IMG/VR virus record: IMGVR_UViG_3300042923_001762
Location: 1 to 38,248 of that record
Reading direction: 5' to 3' (one strand)
Length of the DNA stretch: 38,248 nt
From: a virus
The notes under the pieces are model-generated. The model did no database searches. It was not told where the DNA came from and was given only the letters and a program-made list of their open reading frames with translations. Of this stretch, positions 24,552-32,989 are shown piece after piece (within the stretch, counting starts at the first letter, position 1; the number at the start of each line of letters is the position of its first letter). The position numbers and the translations under genes are program-made.

Positions 24552-26930
24552 TTACCACTTTTCTCGTGAAAATCCTCTCTGTCTGCCATAGATATTTCCA
24601 AATCTGTAGTTGCCCTCTTTGTTCCATTCAGGCGTAGTTCTAATAACATCGTTAATCTCTCTAGCGTCTACATAACTGATTTTTCCGGGCTGCCCATTTA
24701 ATAATTCAACCCATACTTCAGCTGCACAAACCCTTTCGCGTATTACTGTTCCAACTGTTGTTCCGCCAAAGTCATCATCGTGGATAAATCTTCGTCGTTC
24801 ATCGATACTCATCCCGTCCCAATTCTCTGGAAGCAAAGTATCTAAGAAGTTTCGGATCATACCAGCTTTGGGTGATTCTTCTAAATGTTCCGCTTGTTTC
24901 TCCATAGCCTCTTTTTCAAGTTCGGCATCAAGATATAATTTTTCACCAGTTTTCCACTTTTCCACAGCTTCAGCCCATATTTGATCTACATCAAGATCTT
25001 GCCATACATTTAGTTTGGGTTCTTGGAGTCCAACATCTAGGACCCACCAGCGTCTATTCCCGGTCTTATCTCGTAGGAATTCCTTATCGTTTGTAGTACC
25101 GAAAAAGATACATTGACGCGGCGCATAGATTTTATGCCTTCCATAAGCAGGTCTAAACTCATCAGCAGTTTTCGAAATAAATTGTTTAACTGATTCAATA
25201 TCAGATTTCTTTGTTGCTGTAAGTTCTCCAACTTCTACGATCCAATTACCTAATATCTGTTCCATGGCTTCTTTACCTGAGAAGGTTGTAATCGAATCAG
25301 TGTACCAGGATTTACCTAATCGCTGGATAAGCGATGATTTTCCAAGTCCTTGCCTACCTGACATTACTAAGATGTAATCGAACTTTGTTCCTGGTTGATA
25401 GATTCTTGCTACAGCTGCAGCTAATGTCTTTCTTGTTATTGCTCTTGTGTATTCACAATCTTCAGCACCTAAGAAGTCTACGAATATTGTTTCAAGTCTA
25501 AGAGTTCCATCCCATTCAAGGCTATTCAGGTAATCTCTTACCGGATGCATTCTGTGAGTGTTCTCAATATTAGTAATTGAATCTTGTATCTTCTGCTTCC
25601 CTATTAGGCCGTAAATCTCTTCTAGATACTTCATTAATCCAACATCATCACTATCACGCCAGGCTTTACCTTCCTCGAGATTTCTCCAGGGTGTATCGTG
25701 TAATAAGGTTAATCTTGTTTCAAATTCGTTGTATGCTGCTAATCCTTTTAGATTCGGGTCATTTTCTAATATCGTTTGAACATTGGCGAAGGTGATTTCA
25801 AATTCACCTTTTTTATTTATTTTTAAGCGTTTAATCCAGTCTTTGTTTTCTTCATCACTAAACTTGTAACCATCACCAAATGCTTCACGTGCTTCATCAA
25901 TCTTACGTTGTCCAATATCAGCTTTAACTTCGTCTAGGTCACTGGCCATACTTGCCATGGCCACAAATGAAGGCAGTTTGTTTACTGGTGTATCGGGCTT
26001 AACATTCTCGTCCTGATCACCATAAAGATGTAGTCTCACTAAATCGAATGAGTTGCATAGTTTAGCACTGCATGGATCTGTTGAATGGTGTGAGTAAGCG
26101 AATTTATCGTCATAAACGATTAATCCACCTGATGTTGACCCTTTGGTATAGGTGTATCGATTTTCATCTAGAGTAGGTGAATAGGCTTCACTTAAATATT
26201 TTTCTATTACCTGGTGGATGTTAAAGGACCTACAGAAGGCTCCAATAACCCCAGTCTTTTCTTCTGGATCGCCTTGCTTCTTTGCAAGTTTTCTATATTG
26301 TTCGTTTACTCTTGATGATACTGGCCACTTACTCATATCTTGCCAATCGTCATAGGTTGCTAGGACCTTATCAACATCTAGCCATTTACCATCCTGGTAC
26401 TCGAATATGTAATCAGCGTCACTTGAAGTGCTTGGCCAATACATCAAACGGTGCGGTTGGTAGGTTGTATCATCGAAATAATCGATACCTAATTCAAAGG
26501 CAATTCTACGCGCTATAGCCTCGTATTCTTCCGGACTTACTTTTCGTTTAAGTGGTAGTATTAGACGCAATCTAGGCTTGTCTTTCGAATGCTTATGCGT
26601 GCTATACACGACAGCTGCATTATCGTACAGCATTGTGTAAAGGTCCCATAAATCAACTCCAGCTGGCACACTGTCTGCATCTAATGTAAGTATTGTTCTA
26701 TACTCAATTGTGTCAGCTTTGCGACAACCATCTTTAAGATAGCCACCAACAAAGCCTCCAACGTCTTTAATTTCATCTTGTTCTGATTTAGGAAGCTTCA
26801 TGTACTCCTGATATGTTTCATCTGTTCTACGAGTGGTCTTTAGTTTTGCAAGAAAGTCCGACCACTCAATGTCCTGATTCTTCCATTTTAGTTCTTTACG
26901 ACTTCTCCCAGTCGATATAGTTACTTTCAT
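24552..26930 (-). CDS. VapE-like primase-helicase
   Basis: A 792-residue replication protein with two modules. The N-terminal part (about 65-190) carries prim-pol-like motifs: LTLDADSVP, then KPRLRLILPL and HRLMYWPST, which match archaeo-eukaryotic-primase-type conserved strands. The C-terminal part (about 470-720) is a virulence-associated-E-family ATPase, with Walker A GRQGLGKSS near 525, an acidic EVGELTA motif near 560, and FFGTTNDKEFLRDKTGNRRWW near 615-635. It probably primes and unwinds at the adjacent iteron region. Length is normal for the family. Confidence 0.88.
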   Translation of the reverse strand: MKVTISTGRSRKELKWKNQDIEWSDFLAKLKTTRRTDETYQEYMKLPKSEQDEIKDVGGFVGGYLKDGCRKADTIEYRTILTLDADSVPAGVDLWDLYTMLYDNAAVVYSTHKHSKDKPRLRLILPLKRKVSPEEYEAIARRIAFELGIDYFDDTTYQPHRLMYWPSTSSDADYIFEYQDGKWLDVDKVLATYDDWQDMSKWPVSSRVNEQYRKLAKKQGDPEEKTGVIGAFCRSFNIHQVIEKYLSEAYSPTLDENRYTYTKGSTSGGLIVYDDKFAYSHHSTDPCSAKLCNSFDLVRLHLYGDQDENVKPDTPVNKLPSFVAMASMASDLDEVKADIGQRKIDEAREAFGDGYKFSDEENKDWIKRLKINKKGEFEITFANVQTILENDPNLKGLAAYNEFETRLTLLHDTPWRNLEEGKAWRDSDDVGLMKYLEEIYGLIGKQKIQDSITNIENTHRMHPVRDYLNSLEWDGTLRLETIFVDFLGAEDCEYTRAITRKTLAAAVARIYQPGTKFDYILVMSGRQGLGKSSLIQRLGKSWYTDSITTFSGKEAMEQILGNWIVEVGELTATKKSDIESVKQFISKTADEFRPAYGRHKIYAPRQCIFFGTTNDKEFLRDKTGNRRWWVLDVGLQEPKLNVWQDLDVDQIWAEAVEKWKTGEKLYLDAELEKEAMEKQAEHLEESPKAGMIRNFLDTLLPENWDGMSIDERRRFIHDDDFGGTTVGTVIRERVCAAEVWVELLNGQPGKISYVDAREINDVIRTTPEWNKEGNYRFGNIYGRQRGFSREKW

Positions 26931-26946
26931 TGACTATCATCCACCC

Positions 26947-28947
26947 TTAGTCCTTTTTGTAGTACTCACAAACGTATCCATCAGCTCTCAGTAATAATCC
27001 GGGAGCCCAATCAATTGGTTCCGACATGATCTTACCAACTATTCTTAATTCTTCATCGATGTCAACTTCTTCTGTATATGTTCCGTATTTAATTTGAAGC
27101 GGAACATCATTAATCACTTCATCATGAACATGCATAACAATTTTGTAACCATTAGTATCAAGTTTCATCATTGCTTCAGCTAAACAATCTCTTGCGATAG
27201 CCTGTACGATGTTTTCGACTAATTTACCGCCGTAAGTAGGTATTTTTTCCCACTTCTTAGTTGTTTGGTTAACGCCTTCATAGGACAACTTGCCTTCATT
27301 CAACGAAGGTTTTATATAGGCTAAATGCCTTCCCGATGGAAGCCTTACAAACATGATTCCTTGTTGCGGTATGAACTCAATACCTTTTTGGATTTTGGTA
27401 ACAGCCTTATAAGCTACAGCTTCTACAGCTGCATCTTCTACATCTCGCCATAATCTTACAATTGCAGGATTTGCTTTTCTCCATGCCTTCACTATTCCTG
27501 GTAGTTCATCTTCAGTTAATCCCATTTCTAAAGCACCCATTGTGAGTAGTGCGCCCACTGATCCTTGATAGCCTAAAGCTAGTTCAGCAATCTTTCCTTT
27601 TTGTCTTAGCGGATTTCCTTTGTTGATTTGTTCTATTGGTACATGAAACATCTGAGATGCAGAGGCCTCGTATATCTTACCGTGTGAAGCAAATACATCG
27701 AGTCGCCACTTCTCATTTGCTAACCACGCAATAACTCTTGCTTCGATTGCACTGAAGTCGGATACAATGAATTTGTGACCAACTGATGGAATAAAGGCTG
27801 TCCTAATTAACTGCGATAATACACTTGGTATATTTGTAAATAATAAATCAATTAATTCGTATTCACCTGATTTAAGTAAATTTCGCGCTAGATCTAAGTC
27901 GGGTATCTTATTTTGAGGTAGGTTTTGTACTTGAACTAATCTTCCAGCCCATCTTCCCGTACGGTTAGCACCATAGAATTGGAGAAAACCTCTAATACGT
28001 CCATCTTGACACATCGCTCTTTCCATGGCCTGATACTTCTTCACTGATGTTTTTGACATTTCCTGTCTTAACTCAAGCACTCTTTGTCCGGTATCGCTGA
28101 CACCTTCTTTTAGTTCTGATATTACTTTCTTATTAAGTGATTCGATTTCAGTATCTTCATTTTCCTGGAACCAGTCTTTAAGTTGGGCCACACTGTTTGG
28201 ATTATCTAAGCCAGTTAGCTCAGAGGCTTCTTGATATAAGGCTTCACTATTTTGTGCATCTGCTTCAATTGCTTTGGCAATTAGCTGAGTGTCCATATTA
28301 GAACCGTAACAACTAATTTTTTGGTCTAGGACCCACAAATCATGTTCAAACTGTGGTATTAATACCTGGTATTTATCTAATTTATTTTTTACTTCTCTTT
28401 CCACAACAACGTCCTGGATACAATAAGCTCTAAATAGATTCCATTTGTCGAGATCTTGTTCAGGAAGGTTTCTTAATCTACCAAAATTCTTTTTTGTTGG
28501 TTTACAAGGTACGCAGAAGTATTTTATTAGGGCCTTACCTGATGCATCTTTTTGTTTATTTTCCGGAAAGCCTAAAGTTTTTGCTACTCCTTCTAAATAA
28601 CCTGGTAGACCTACCATTGAAGCTAGCACTGCTGTACAGCGCCATTGTTTTGGATCTAGTTGCAAATCGTAATCGAAATAATATTTATCTAAATATTTTT
28701 GAATACAGGTTAATTCGAAATTAGCGTTAAACGCTGTTTTAACTACTTGATTATCAAATAAGGCTTCTATAACTCCTGTAGGCAATCCCTCGCCACGTGC
28801 TAAGTCAATAATTTCTACATCACCATCATCAAAGGCATATGCGAATAGCAATATTTGGAAGTCAGGGGCCTCGCAATAAGCGTAAACCCCTGATTCCTTT
28901 AAACCAACACTGCTGTAAGTTTCAATATCTATACTTAGTGTTCTCAT
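26947..28947 (-). CDS. Phage family A DNA polymerase
   Basis: A 666-residue replicative polymerase. The N-terminus is a 3'-5' exonuclease (SIDIETYSS, residues 4-12). Polymerase motif A is SDFSAIEARVIAW near 396, motif B is RQKGKIAELALGYQG near 448-460 with the Lys and Tyr of the O-helix, and motif C is HVHDEV near 607. No 5'-3' exonuclease domain is present, as is usual for phage versions. It lies in the order polymerase, DUF2815, DUF2800, which is a common phage replication block in Bacillota. Confidence 0.94.
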   Translation of the reverse strand: MRTLSIDIETYSSVGLKESGVYAYCEAPDFQILLFAYAFDDGDVEIIDLARGEGLPTGVIEALFDNQVVKTAFNANFELTCIQKYLDKYYFDYDLQLDPKQWRCTAVLASMVGLPGYLEGVAKTLGFPENKQKDASGKALIKYFCVPCKPTKKNFGRLRNLPEQDLDKWNLFRAYCIQDVVVEREVKNKLDKYQVLIPQFEHDLWVLDQKISCYGSNMDTQLIAKAIEADAQNSEALYQEASELTGLDNPNSVAQLKDWFQENEDTEIESLNKKVISELKEGVSDTGQRVLELRQEMSKTSVKKYQAMERAMCQDGRIRGFLQFYGANRTGRWAGRLVQVQNLPQNKIPDLDLARNLLKSGEYELIDLLFTNIPSVLSQLIRTAFIPSVGHKFIVSDFSAIEARVIAWLANEKWRLDVFASHGKIYEASASQMFHVPIEQINKGNPLRQKGKIAELALGYQGSVGALLTMGALEMGLTEDELPGIVKAWRKANPAIVRLWRDVEDAAVEAVAYKAVTKIQKGIEFIPQQGIMFVRLPSGRHLAYIKPSLNEGKLSYEGVNQTTKKWEKIPTYGGKLVENIVQAIARDCLAEAMMKLDTNGYKIVMHVHDEVINDVPLQIKYGTYTEEVDIDEELRIVGKIMSEPIDWAPGLLLRADGYVCEYYKKD

Positions 28948-28951
28948 ACGA

Positions 28952-29533
28952 TTATCCTAAGTAATCTTCTTCATCATCTTCTAGTGAGTCGAAATCATCT
29001 TCAGCACGAGAACGTCCGCCTAAGTAATCACCGTCAGCAAGTTTTTGAACGTTGTTTAAACCACAAGCAATACCTTTATTTCCGGCCTTATCAAAAGCGT
29101 AGAAGTTAATTGAAGCTCTGGCATACATTCCACTGTATACTTCTTCCGAGTCGATAATTGGGTTAAGAGCTTTGTCCACAACCCCTGGTTTTTGTTTTGA
29201 ACTTGCATTAAGGAAATACATTCCTGCATATTCTGGATGATCATCAGCACGTTCTTCATCACCATCACGTAGAGGTGTTTTAAGATTAGCTGGTAATTTT
29301 CCGCCCCATTTAGTGCGTCCTGCTTCTTTAGCCTTTTCAACAGCCGATTTGATTGCACTAAGTGTTGCTTTATCCGTTTTAGGGATTAATAAACAAACAC
29401 TGTATTTTGGATCCGCGCTATCATCGATAGCAGTAGGTTGGAATAGGTGCGCGTAACTTAATCGCACCTTTCCAGTAACAACTTTAGTGTCTTTGTTTGT
29501 AGTAACTTTGTTCGTAGTAGCCATATTATTCAT
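28952..29533 (-). CDS. DUF2815 protein, probable ssDNA-binding protein
   Basis: A 193-residue protein of the DUF2815 family: the N-terminal GKVRLSYAHLFQP, the central RDGDEERADDHPEYAGMYFLNA, and an acidic C-terminal tail (DDFDSLEDDEEDYLG) as in single-strand-binding proteins. Family members accompany phage family A polymerases and are thought to be functional analogues of SSB. The start could be the ATG at 29533 or the ATG at 29524; the second is better spaced from GGAGG. It overlaps the DUF2800 gene by eight bases. Confidence 0.85.
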   Translation of the reverse strand: MNNMATTNKVTTNKDTKVVTGKVRLSYAHLFQPTAIDDSADPKYSVCLLIPKTDKATLSAIKSAVEKAKEAGRTKWGGKLPANLKTPLRDGDEERADDHPEYAGMYFLNASSKQKPGVVDKALNPIIDSEEVYSGMYARASINFYAFDKAGNKGIACGLNNVQKLADGDYLGGRSRAEDDFDSLEDDEEDYLG

Positions 29534-30704
29534 TTCCTCCGTTTTCGTTTTCTAATTTGAAATCTTCTACCGCGCTGTTAAGGTTCAACTCTTGTCTCTT
29601 ATCTGATTCAGGAGCAAGAGTTGGCTTACCTTGCGGTTTTATAACTAATCCTTCTAGGATAGTACCAAATTGTTTTTTACCAATGGTTTTTTCCATTGCG
29701 GTTATTCCGTATAGTTTCTTTTCAAACAAAACTGCTTCATCGTAACCACATGACTTAAGCTTGTCTGCAACCTGTATTTCATCAACATATGCCCTATTAC
29801 TTCTTCCTTCAACAAGCTTGAAGCCTGGCCATTTCTTACCTTTGATTGCTTCATTAAGTGAGAATTCTTCGATGTCTTTTACCCACGATTTGAAGTTATC
29901 AACTCTAGTTAAGATATCGGCTATTTCTACATCAGACAATAATTCACATGTAGCAAATTCATATTTTGCAAGTTCTAGGTTCTGATCAGCGCGAGCCTTA
30001 CAGTTGTAACGAGCCTTGCAGAACTTACAGTGATCACCGGCTAAGAACTCTCCTTCGCCATCCCATGCAAGCTTTGCACGTGGTACCAGGTAGTTATACG
30101 CCCATTCATACAAGTCTCTAACACTGATTATTGATGTTGATATGCTATCTAACCTAGGTTGTACAATCGTCATCTGCACGTCTTGGATATCGTATAAGAA
30201 TTCATATTCGTTCAGTGCACCTAGTGCGTATAACATCATTTGAGTGTTATCTTCAGAATCAACTTCAACGCCTTTGCCGTATTTTAGGTCGATAATCTCC
30301 ATTGTTCCATCAGCTATAATTACTGTGTCACCAGTTCCAAATCCTTCAGGAACTAGATGAGAGAAGTCTAGCCTTTGTTCTAACGCGATAATTGCATCAC
30401 TGCTGCGCTTTTTAGCTTCGTTAAATCTTTCAATAACGTAGTTTACGTAGAGGTCTACGTAATCAGGCATTGTATGGTCGTAGAGTTCATGTTTTTCAAT
30501 TTTCTTAACTTCTTTTGAATATTTAGCTTTTGTTATTTTCCCAAATTCAAGGCTTAACTTCGCTTCACCAAGTGAGTGGGCCAACGTTCCTTCTTCAGCG
30601 TAAACGCTAGTTGTATCTCCTGGAAATTGTTCTTCAAGTCTAGCGCTGGGAGTACAAGTCAGCCAGCGCTTAGATCCTGATGCGGATAGTTTTGCGTGGG
30701 CCAT
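29526..30704 (-). CDS. DUF2800 RecB/Cas4-like nuclease
   Basis: A 392-residue PD-(D/E)XK exonuclease-type protein. The N-terminus has SASGSKRWLTCTPSARLEE with Cys17. Asp126 (GTGDTVII) and Asp139-x-Lys141 (IIDLKYG) form the nuclease core, and the QMMLYALGA helix follows. A cysteine cluster near 226-235 (CKFCKARYNCKAR) with Cys17 would hold a 4Fe-4S cluster, as in Cas4/AddB. It likely processes DNA ends with the neighbouring DUF2815 protein during replication or recombination. Confidence 0.86.
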   Translation of the reverse strand: MAHAKLSASGSKRWLTCTPSARLEEQFPGDTTSVYAEEGTLAHSLGEAKLSLEFGKITKAKYSKEVKKIEKHELYDHTMPDYVDLYVNYVIERFNEAKKRSSDAIIALEQRLDFSHLVPEGFGTGDTVIIADGTMEIIDLKYGKGVEVDSEDNTQMMLYALGALNEYEFLYDIQDVQMTIVQPRLDSISTSIISVRDLYEWAYNYLVPRAKLAWDGEGEFLAGDHCKFCKARYNCKARADQNLELAKYEFATCELLSDVEIADILTRVDNFKSWVKDIEEFSLNEAIKGKKWPGFKLVEGRSNRAYVDEIQVADKLKSCGYDEAVLFEKKLYGITAMEKTIGKKQFGTILEGLVIKPQGKPTLAPESDKRQELNLNSAVEDFKLENENGGNE

Positions 30705-30705
30705 G

Positions 30706-31083
30706 TTATAAAGCCTCCGCTTTTTTCATCATTTGTGGATATTTATCAGGATCAATATCCGTTAATCTACTTCCACCAAATTCATTGATAAGTGCTTTTA
30801 CTTTTACTTTGTCCTTACCAGCTAATACAGTTCTAATTTGTTCAAGTTTAATCTTTTCAACCTTAGGCTCACCTTTAGTGATTTCTTCAGGTAATGGATC
30901 AGATTGAATAGTTGGTTCAGATGCTATTTCCACTTCTTCAGTTTGGGAAGTAATTTTAACCTCTTCCTTTGCTACTGTTGGAATGGATTGAATTCGTACC
31001 GGACTTTTTCCTAGCACTGAAACTAAAGTTAATATTGCATTAACTATTTCAGGTGCTTCGATTTTGATTGTAAATTGACTCAT
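30706..31083 (-). CDS. Small replication-block protein
   Basis: A 125-residue protein with three parts: an N-terminal helical region, an acidic Glu/Thr/Pro-rich linker (about 40-80), and a C-terminal helical domain (about 80-125, IRTVLAGKDKVKVKALINEFG). The latter resembles a small domain common just upstream of DUF2800 genes in Bacillota phages. The role is unknown; association with the replication complex is inferred from conserved order. A strong GGAGG site precedes it. Confidence 0.7.
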   Translation of the reverse strand: MSQFTIKIEAPEIVNAILTLVSVLGKSPVRIQSIPTVAKEEVKITSQTEEVEIASEPTIQSDPLPEEITKGEPKVEKIKLEQIRTVLAGKDKVKVKALINEFGGSRLTDIDPDKYPQMMKKAEAL

Positions 31084-31097
31084 TTTTCGTTTCCTCC

Positions 31098-31265
31098 TTA
31101 TTTTTCGTTATATATCGTTAAAGCGTCTTCGTAATCTAACGTATCTGACTTGGATAGCGTAGTGTTTCCTATTCTTTCTACAACAGCATAACTTCCGTAT
31201 TCCGTATCACTTGTCAGTATCACAACAACACCCTTAACATCTTTGGCCTTAAGCACATTGATCAT
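31098..31265 (-). CDS. Small hypothetical protein
   Basis: A 55-residue reading frame beginning MINVLKAKDVKGVVVILTSD. Its ATG directly follows the TAG of the upstream HTH gene, with GGAGG eight bases before it, so translation is likely. It looks like a small beta-rich fold followed by a helix. Not recognised. Confidence 0.6.
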   Translation of the reverse strand: MINVLKAKDVKGVVVILTSDTEYGSYAVVERIGNTTLSKSDTLDYEDALTIYNEK

Positions 31266-31565
31266 CTATACCGCCTCCGTCGCAAACTCTAATCCGAATA
31301 GTTCTTTTTCTCTTAAAGCTGCGGTATAAATTTCATCTTTTGAGATACCCAGATGTTTTAGGACACGGTTCATCGATACAACTCCCCGTGCTACAGGAAA
31401 CCTTCCTTCCTCGAGTATCTCTTTATGGAGTTCGTTAATAATCTTGTAAGCTTTTGATTTCGAGAAACCAGTCAGCTTACAGACATCTTCGGCTTTTGCC
31501 CATTGATTGTTTACGATTTTAAATTTTTCAATACTAGTTGCTTCTGAAAGATCAATTACTTCCAT
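31266..31565 (-). CDS. Helix-turn-helix DNA-binding protein
   Basis: A 99-residue protein with a winged-helix/HTH motif (about 25-50, AEDVCKLTGFSKSKAYKIIN), followed by RFPVARGVVSMNRVLKHLGI, which looks like the DUF3173/excisionase-like small DNA-binding proteins of phages and ICEs. A candidate regulator of the early operon or of excision. A GGAGGT site lies close to the ATG. Confidence 0.68.
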   Translation of the reverse strand: MEVIDLSEATSIEKFKIVNNQWAKAEDVCKLTGFSKSKAYKIINELHKEILEEGRFPVARGVVSMNRVLKHLGISKDEIYTAALREKELFGLEFATEAV

Positions 31566-31658
31566 ACTGGTTACCTCCTGATTTTATTTGATGATAGTAC
31601 CTAATCGATGTATTGCGTATTTCAGTGATTCATTTAGTTCATCTAGCGTTGTTGTCCT

Positions 31659-31754
31659 TCAATTTTTCAAATCATCTAAACTATTCAACTTTTGAACTAT
31701 TTTGTTCGAGTTGTGTTCTATTTCTCTAATCAGTTCTTCACGACTTTGGACCAT
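31659..31754 (-). CDS. 31-residue reading frame, possibly cut short by an in-frame TGA
   Basis: The frame MVQSREELIREIEHNSNKIV... ends at a TGA at 31661-31659, with an AAGGA site before the ATG. The same frame continues without another stop for 24 more codons (to 31584) and still looks protein-like (TTLDELNESLKYAIHRLGTI). The intact ancestor may have been a ~56-residue helical protein with TGG in place of TGA. The start overlaps the previous gene by 17 bases. Confidence 0.45.
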   Translation of the reverse strand: MVQSREELIREIEHNSNKIVQKLNSLDDLKN

Positions 31755-32016
31755 TTTCGTTTCCTTCTTTCGCATTCCATTCCTCGAATATGGTACTAAG
31801 TTCTTCCCAATCTTCTTCTGCAGGTGCACCATCTGATTCAATTCCGTTTTCGGTCTCAAGATATCTAATGGCGTATACCTCTGGTTCATCATCTTCTATA
31901 TTAGACGTACAAAACACATATTTTCTTTTGTTGACCTCGGTAGCAAATAACACCTCGCAAGGGATTTTTTCGTTCTCGTCAACACCGATGATAATTCTTT
32001 TTCCTTTTTCCATCAT
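31738..32016 (-). CDS. Small hypothetical protein
   Basis: A 92-residue acidic protein, beginning MMEKGKRIIIGVDENEKIPCEVLF and ending in an acidic helix. Strand-rich first half. Proteins of this size and style (DUF1292-like, with a conserved phrase similar to EPEVYAIRYLE) occur in Bacillota, where DUF1292 has no known function; that relation is tentative. Confidence 0.62.
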   Translation of the reverse strand: MMEKGKRIIIGVDENEKIPCEVLFATEVNKRKYVFCTSNIEDDEPEVYAIRYLETENGIESDGAPAEEDWEELSTIFEEWNAKEGNENGPKS

Positions 32017-32028
32017 CTTTAAACCCTC

Positions 32029-32235
32029 CTATCTTAAAATTTGGATTTCTCTTTCAATTTCATTTTTTCTAACTACCAAATTACTGATTTTTACATCAAT
32101 GTTTAGAGATTCATCACTTAAACTATTGATTTCGGCATCTATATCCTCTATTTCACGAAGTTTAGCTTGTAGGTATTCACTCCGAGAATTATATGGATAG
32201 TTGTCAGTATTACGAGTCATTGGATTGTCAATCAT
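32029..32235 (-). CDS. Coiled-coil small protein
   Basis: A 68-residue protein, mostly a coiled coil from residue 20 (LQAKLREIEDIDAEINSLSD onward). An AAGGAG site lies ten bases before the ATG, and the end abuts the next gene. Not recognised. Confidence 0.6.
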   Translation of the reverse strand: MIDNPMTRNTDNYPYNSRSEYLQAKLREIEDIDAEINSLSDESLNIDVKISNLVVRKNEIEREIQILR

Positions 32236-32292
32236 CTACATAAACTCCTTTCTTAACTGATTTTCTAACAACATTTGACCTGTTAATCGACC

Positions 32293-32326
32293 CAAGTTAT
32301 CCGACATAATTCGTAAGGATAACTTG
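32293..32326. repeat. Perfect 10-bp inverted repeat in an early leader
   Basis: CAAGTTATCC (32293-32302) and GGATAACTTG (32317-32326) are perfectly complementary around a 14-base loop, in a 125-base gap between two early genes. No T-run follows on either strand, so it is not a terminator. On the minus strand the loop contains an ATG that opens a 23-codon frame (32307-32236) lacking its own ribosome site. Confidence 0.6.
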
Positions 32327-32360
32327 TACACTAGGTATCTACAAACGCTAAGAAGTGGGA

Positions 32361-32561
32361 CTATATAGCCGCAAATCTCATACGACCGCTTAATTGTTCT
32401 ACAGCGATTGTTACTGTTTCGAGTCTATCAAGTTCTGTGCTAACCTTTTGTTTCATTTCAATCAGATCATTAAGTTTAAGACTAAATGGATTAAATGTTT
32501 TCATGATTTGAATTTCATTTTCTAATTGCTGTTCCAGGTTCTTAAGTTCTTGCTTAGACAT
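32361..32561 (-). CDS. Small coiled-coil hypothetical protein
   Basis: A 66-residue helical protein with an excellent AAGGAGG site. It has heptad-like hydrophobics (NLEQQLENEIQIM, then IEMKQKVSTELDRLETV). The second gene of the early operon. Not recognised. Confidence 0.6.
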   Translation of the reverse strand: MSKQELKNLEQQLENEIQIMKTFNPFSLKLNDLIEMKQKVSTELDRLETVTIAVEQLSGRMRFAAI

Positions 32562-32575
32562 AAGTTTGTACCTCC

Positions 32576-32764
32576 TTAAATGATTTCTTCCAGCGGTATA
32601 CCTAAAGTTGTCGATAGTTTCTTAGCTACCTTCCCTTTTGGTTTTCTTATACCTGTTTCGTATTGAGAAACTGTGTTAGCCTTAACTCCGATCATTCTTC
32701 CCAATTGTTCTTGGGTAAGTTTTAAGGCTTCGCGCTTTTTAACTATCGATTCATTTCTTGCCAT
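32576..32764 (-). CDS. Cro-like Xre regulator
   Basis: A 62-residue single-domain Xre/Cro HTH protein, first gene of the early operon and divergent from the repressor. The HTH is LTQEQLGRMIGVKANTVSQYE, followed by the typical GIRKPKGK turn. I chose the ATG at 32764 because GGAGGTG lies seven bases before it. By analogy with Cro it should bind the operators at 32813-32909 and shut off the repressor gene. Confidence 0.82.
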   Translation of the reverse strand: MARNESIVKKREALKLTQEQLGRMIGVKANTVSQYETGIRKPKGKVAKKLSTTLGIPLEEII

Positions 32765-32812
32765 TTTTTTCACCTCCTGGTGCTTCTTATGGGTATATCG
32801 AGATATTTTTAT

Positions 32813-32829
32813 TATCTCAATGTGAGATA
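32813..32829. promoter_or_regulatory. Operator O1 (17-bp palindrome)
   Basis: TATCTCA-ATG-TGAGATA, a perfect 7-3-7 palindrome just downstream of the early promoter start point, where bound repressor would block transcription. Confidence 0.75.
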
Positions 32830-32836
32830 TATCTCG

Positions 32837-32865
32837 ATTGTACTCTCGTTGTGAGATAATGTCAA
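32837..32865 (-). promoter_or_regulatory. Early promoter with operator O3 in the spacer
   Basis: On the minus strand TTGACA (32865-32860), exactly 17 bases, then TACAAT (32842-32837): a near-consensus sigma-A promoter. The spacer and -10 carry a half-degenerate copy of the operator (TGAGATA at 32852-32858 with TCTC opposite). It drives the early operon starting at 32764. Confidence 0.85.
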
Positions 32866-32892
32866 CAGCTTTTGAGATATTTTTTTATTTTT

Positions 32893-32909
32893 TATCTCTT
32901 ATTGAGATT
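32893..32909. promoter_or_regulatory. Operator O2
   Basis: TATCTCT-TAT-TGAGATT has the same 7-3-7 layout as O1 with one change per arm. It lies between the divergent promoters. A lone TGAGATA half-site also lies at 32873-32879. Confidence 0.65.
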
Positions 32910-32928
32910 AAGTGCGATAAATAGTAAA

Positions 32929-32952
32929 AATCTCATTTTGTGATGTTATAAT
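32929..32952 (+). promoter_or_regulatory. Repressor promoter with weak operator
   Basis: An extended -10, TGTTATAAT (32944-32952), lies 37 bases before the repressor start and lacks a clear -35. A degenerate operator (AATCTCA-TTT-TGTGATG, 32929-32945) overlaps its upstream side, consistent with autoregulation. Confidence 0.6.
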
Positions 32953-32989
32953 ATTAATAGTCTAAATTTATTGAATTTTGGTGATATAG

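Noticed and set aside
24401-24558. CRISPR array
   Set aside because: Repeat units are 6-15 bases with irregular spacing, overlap a stop codon, and no cas genes are present; iterons fit better.
29056-29358. Alternative minus-strand frame inside the DUF2815 gene
   Set aside because: The DUF2815 frame has family motifs and a ribosome site; the other frame does not.
31584-31658. TGA read as tryptophan throughout the phage
   Set aside because: Several well-defined genes end at TGA in tight stop-start overlaps (for example 7688, 8127, 20951 and 23974), so TGA is a normal stop here.
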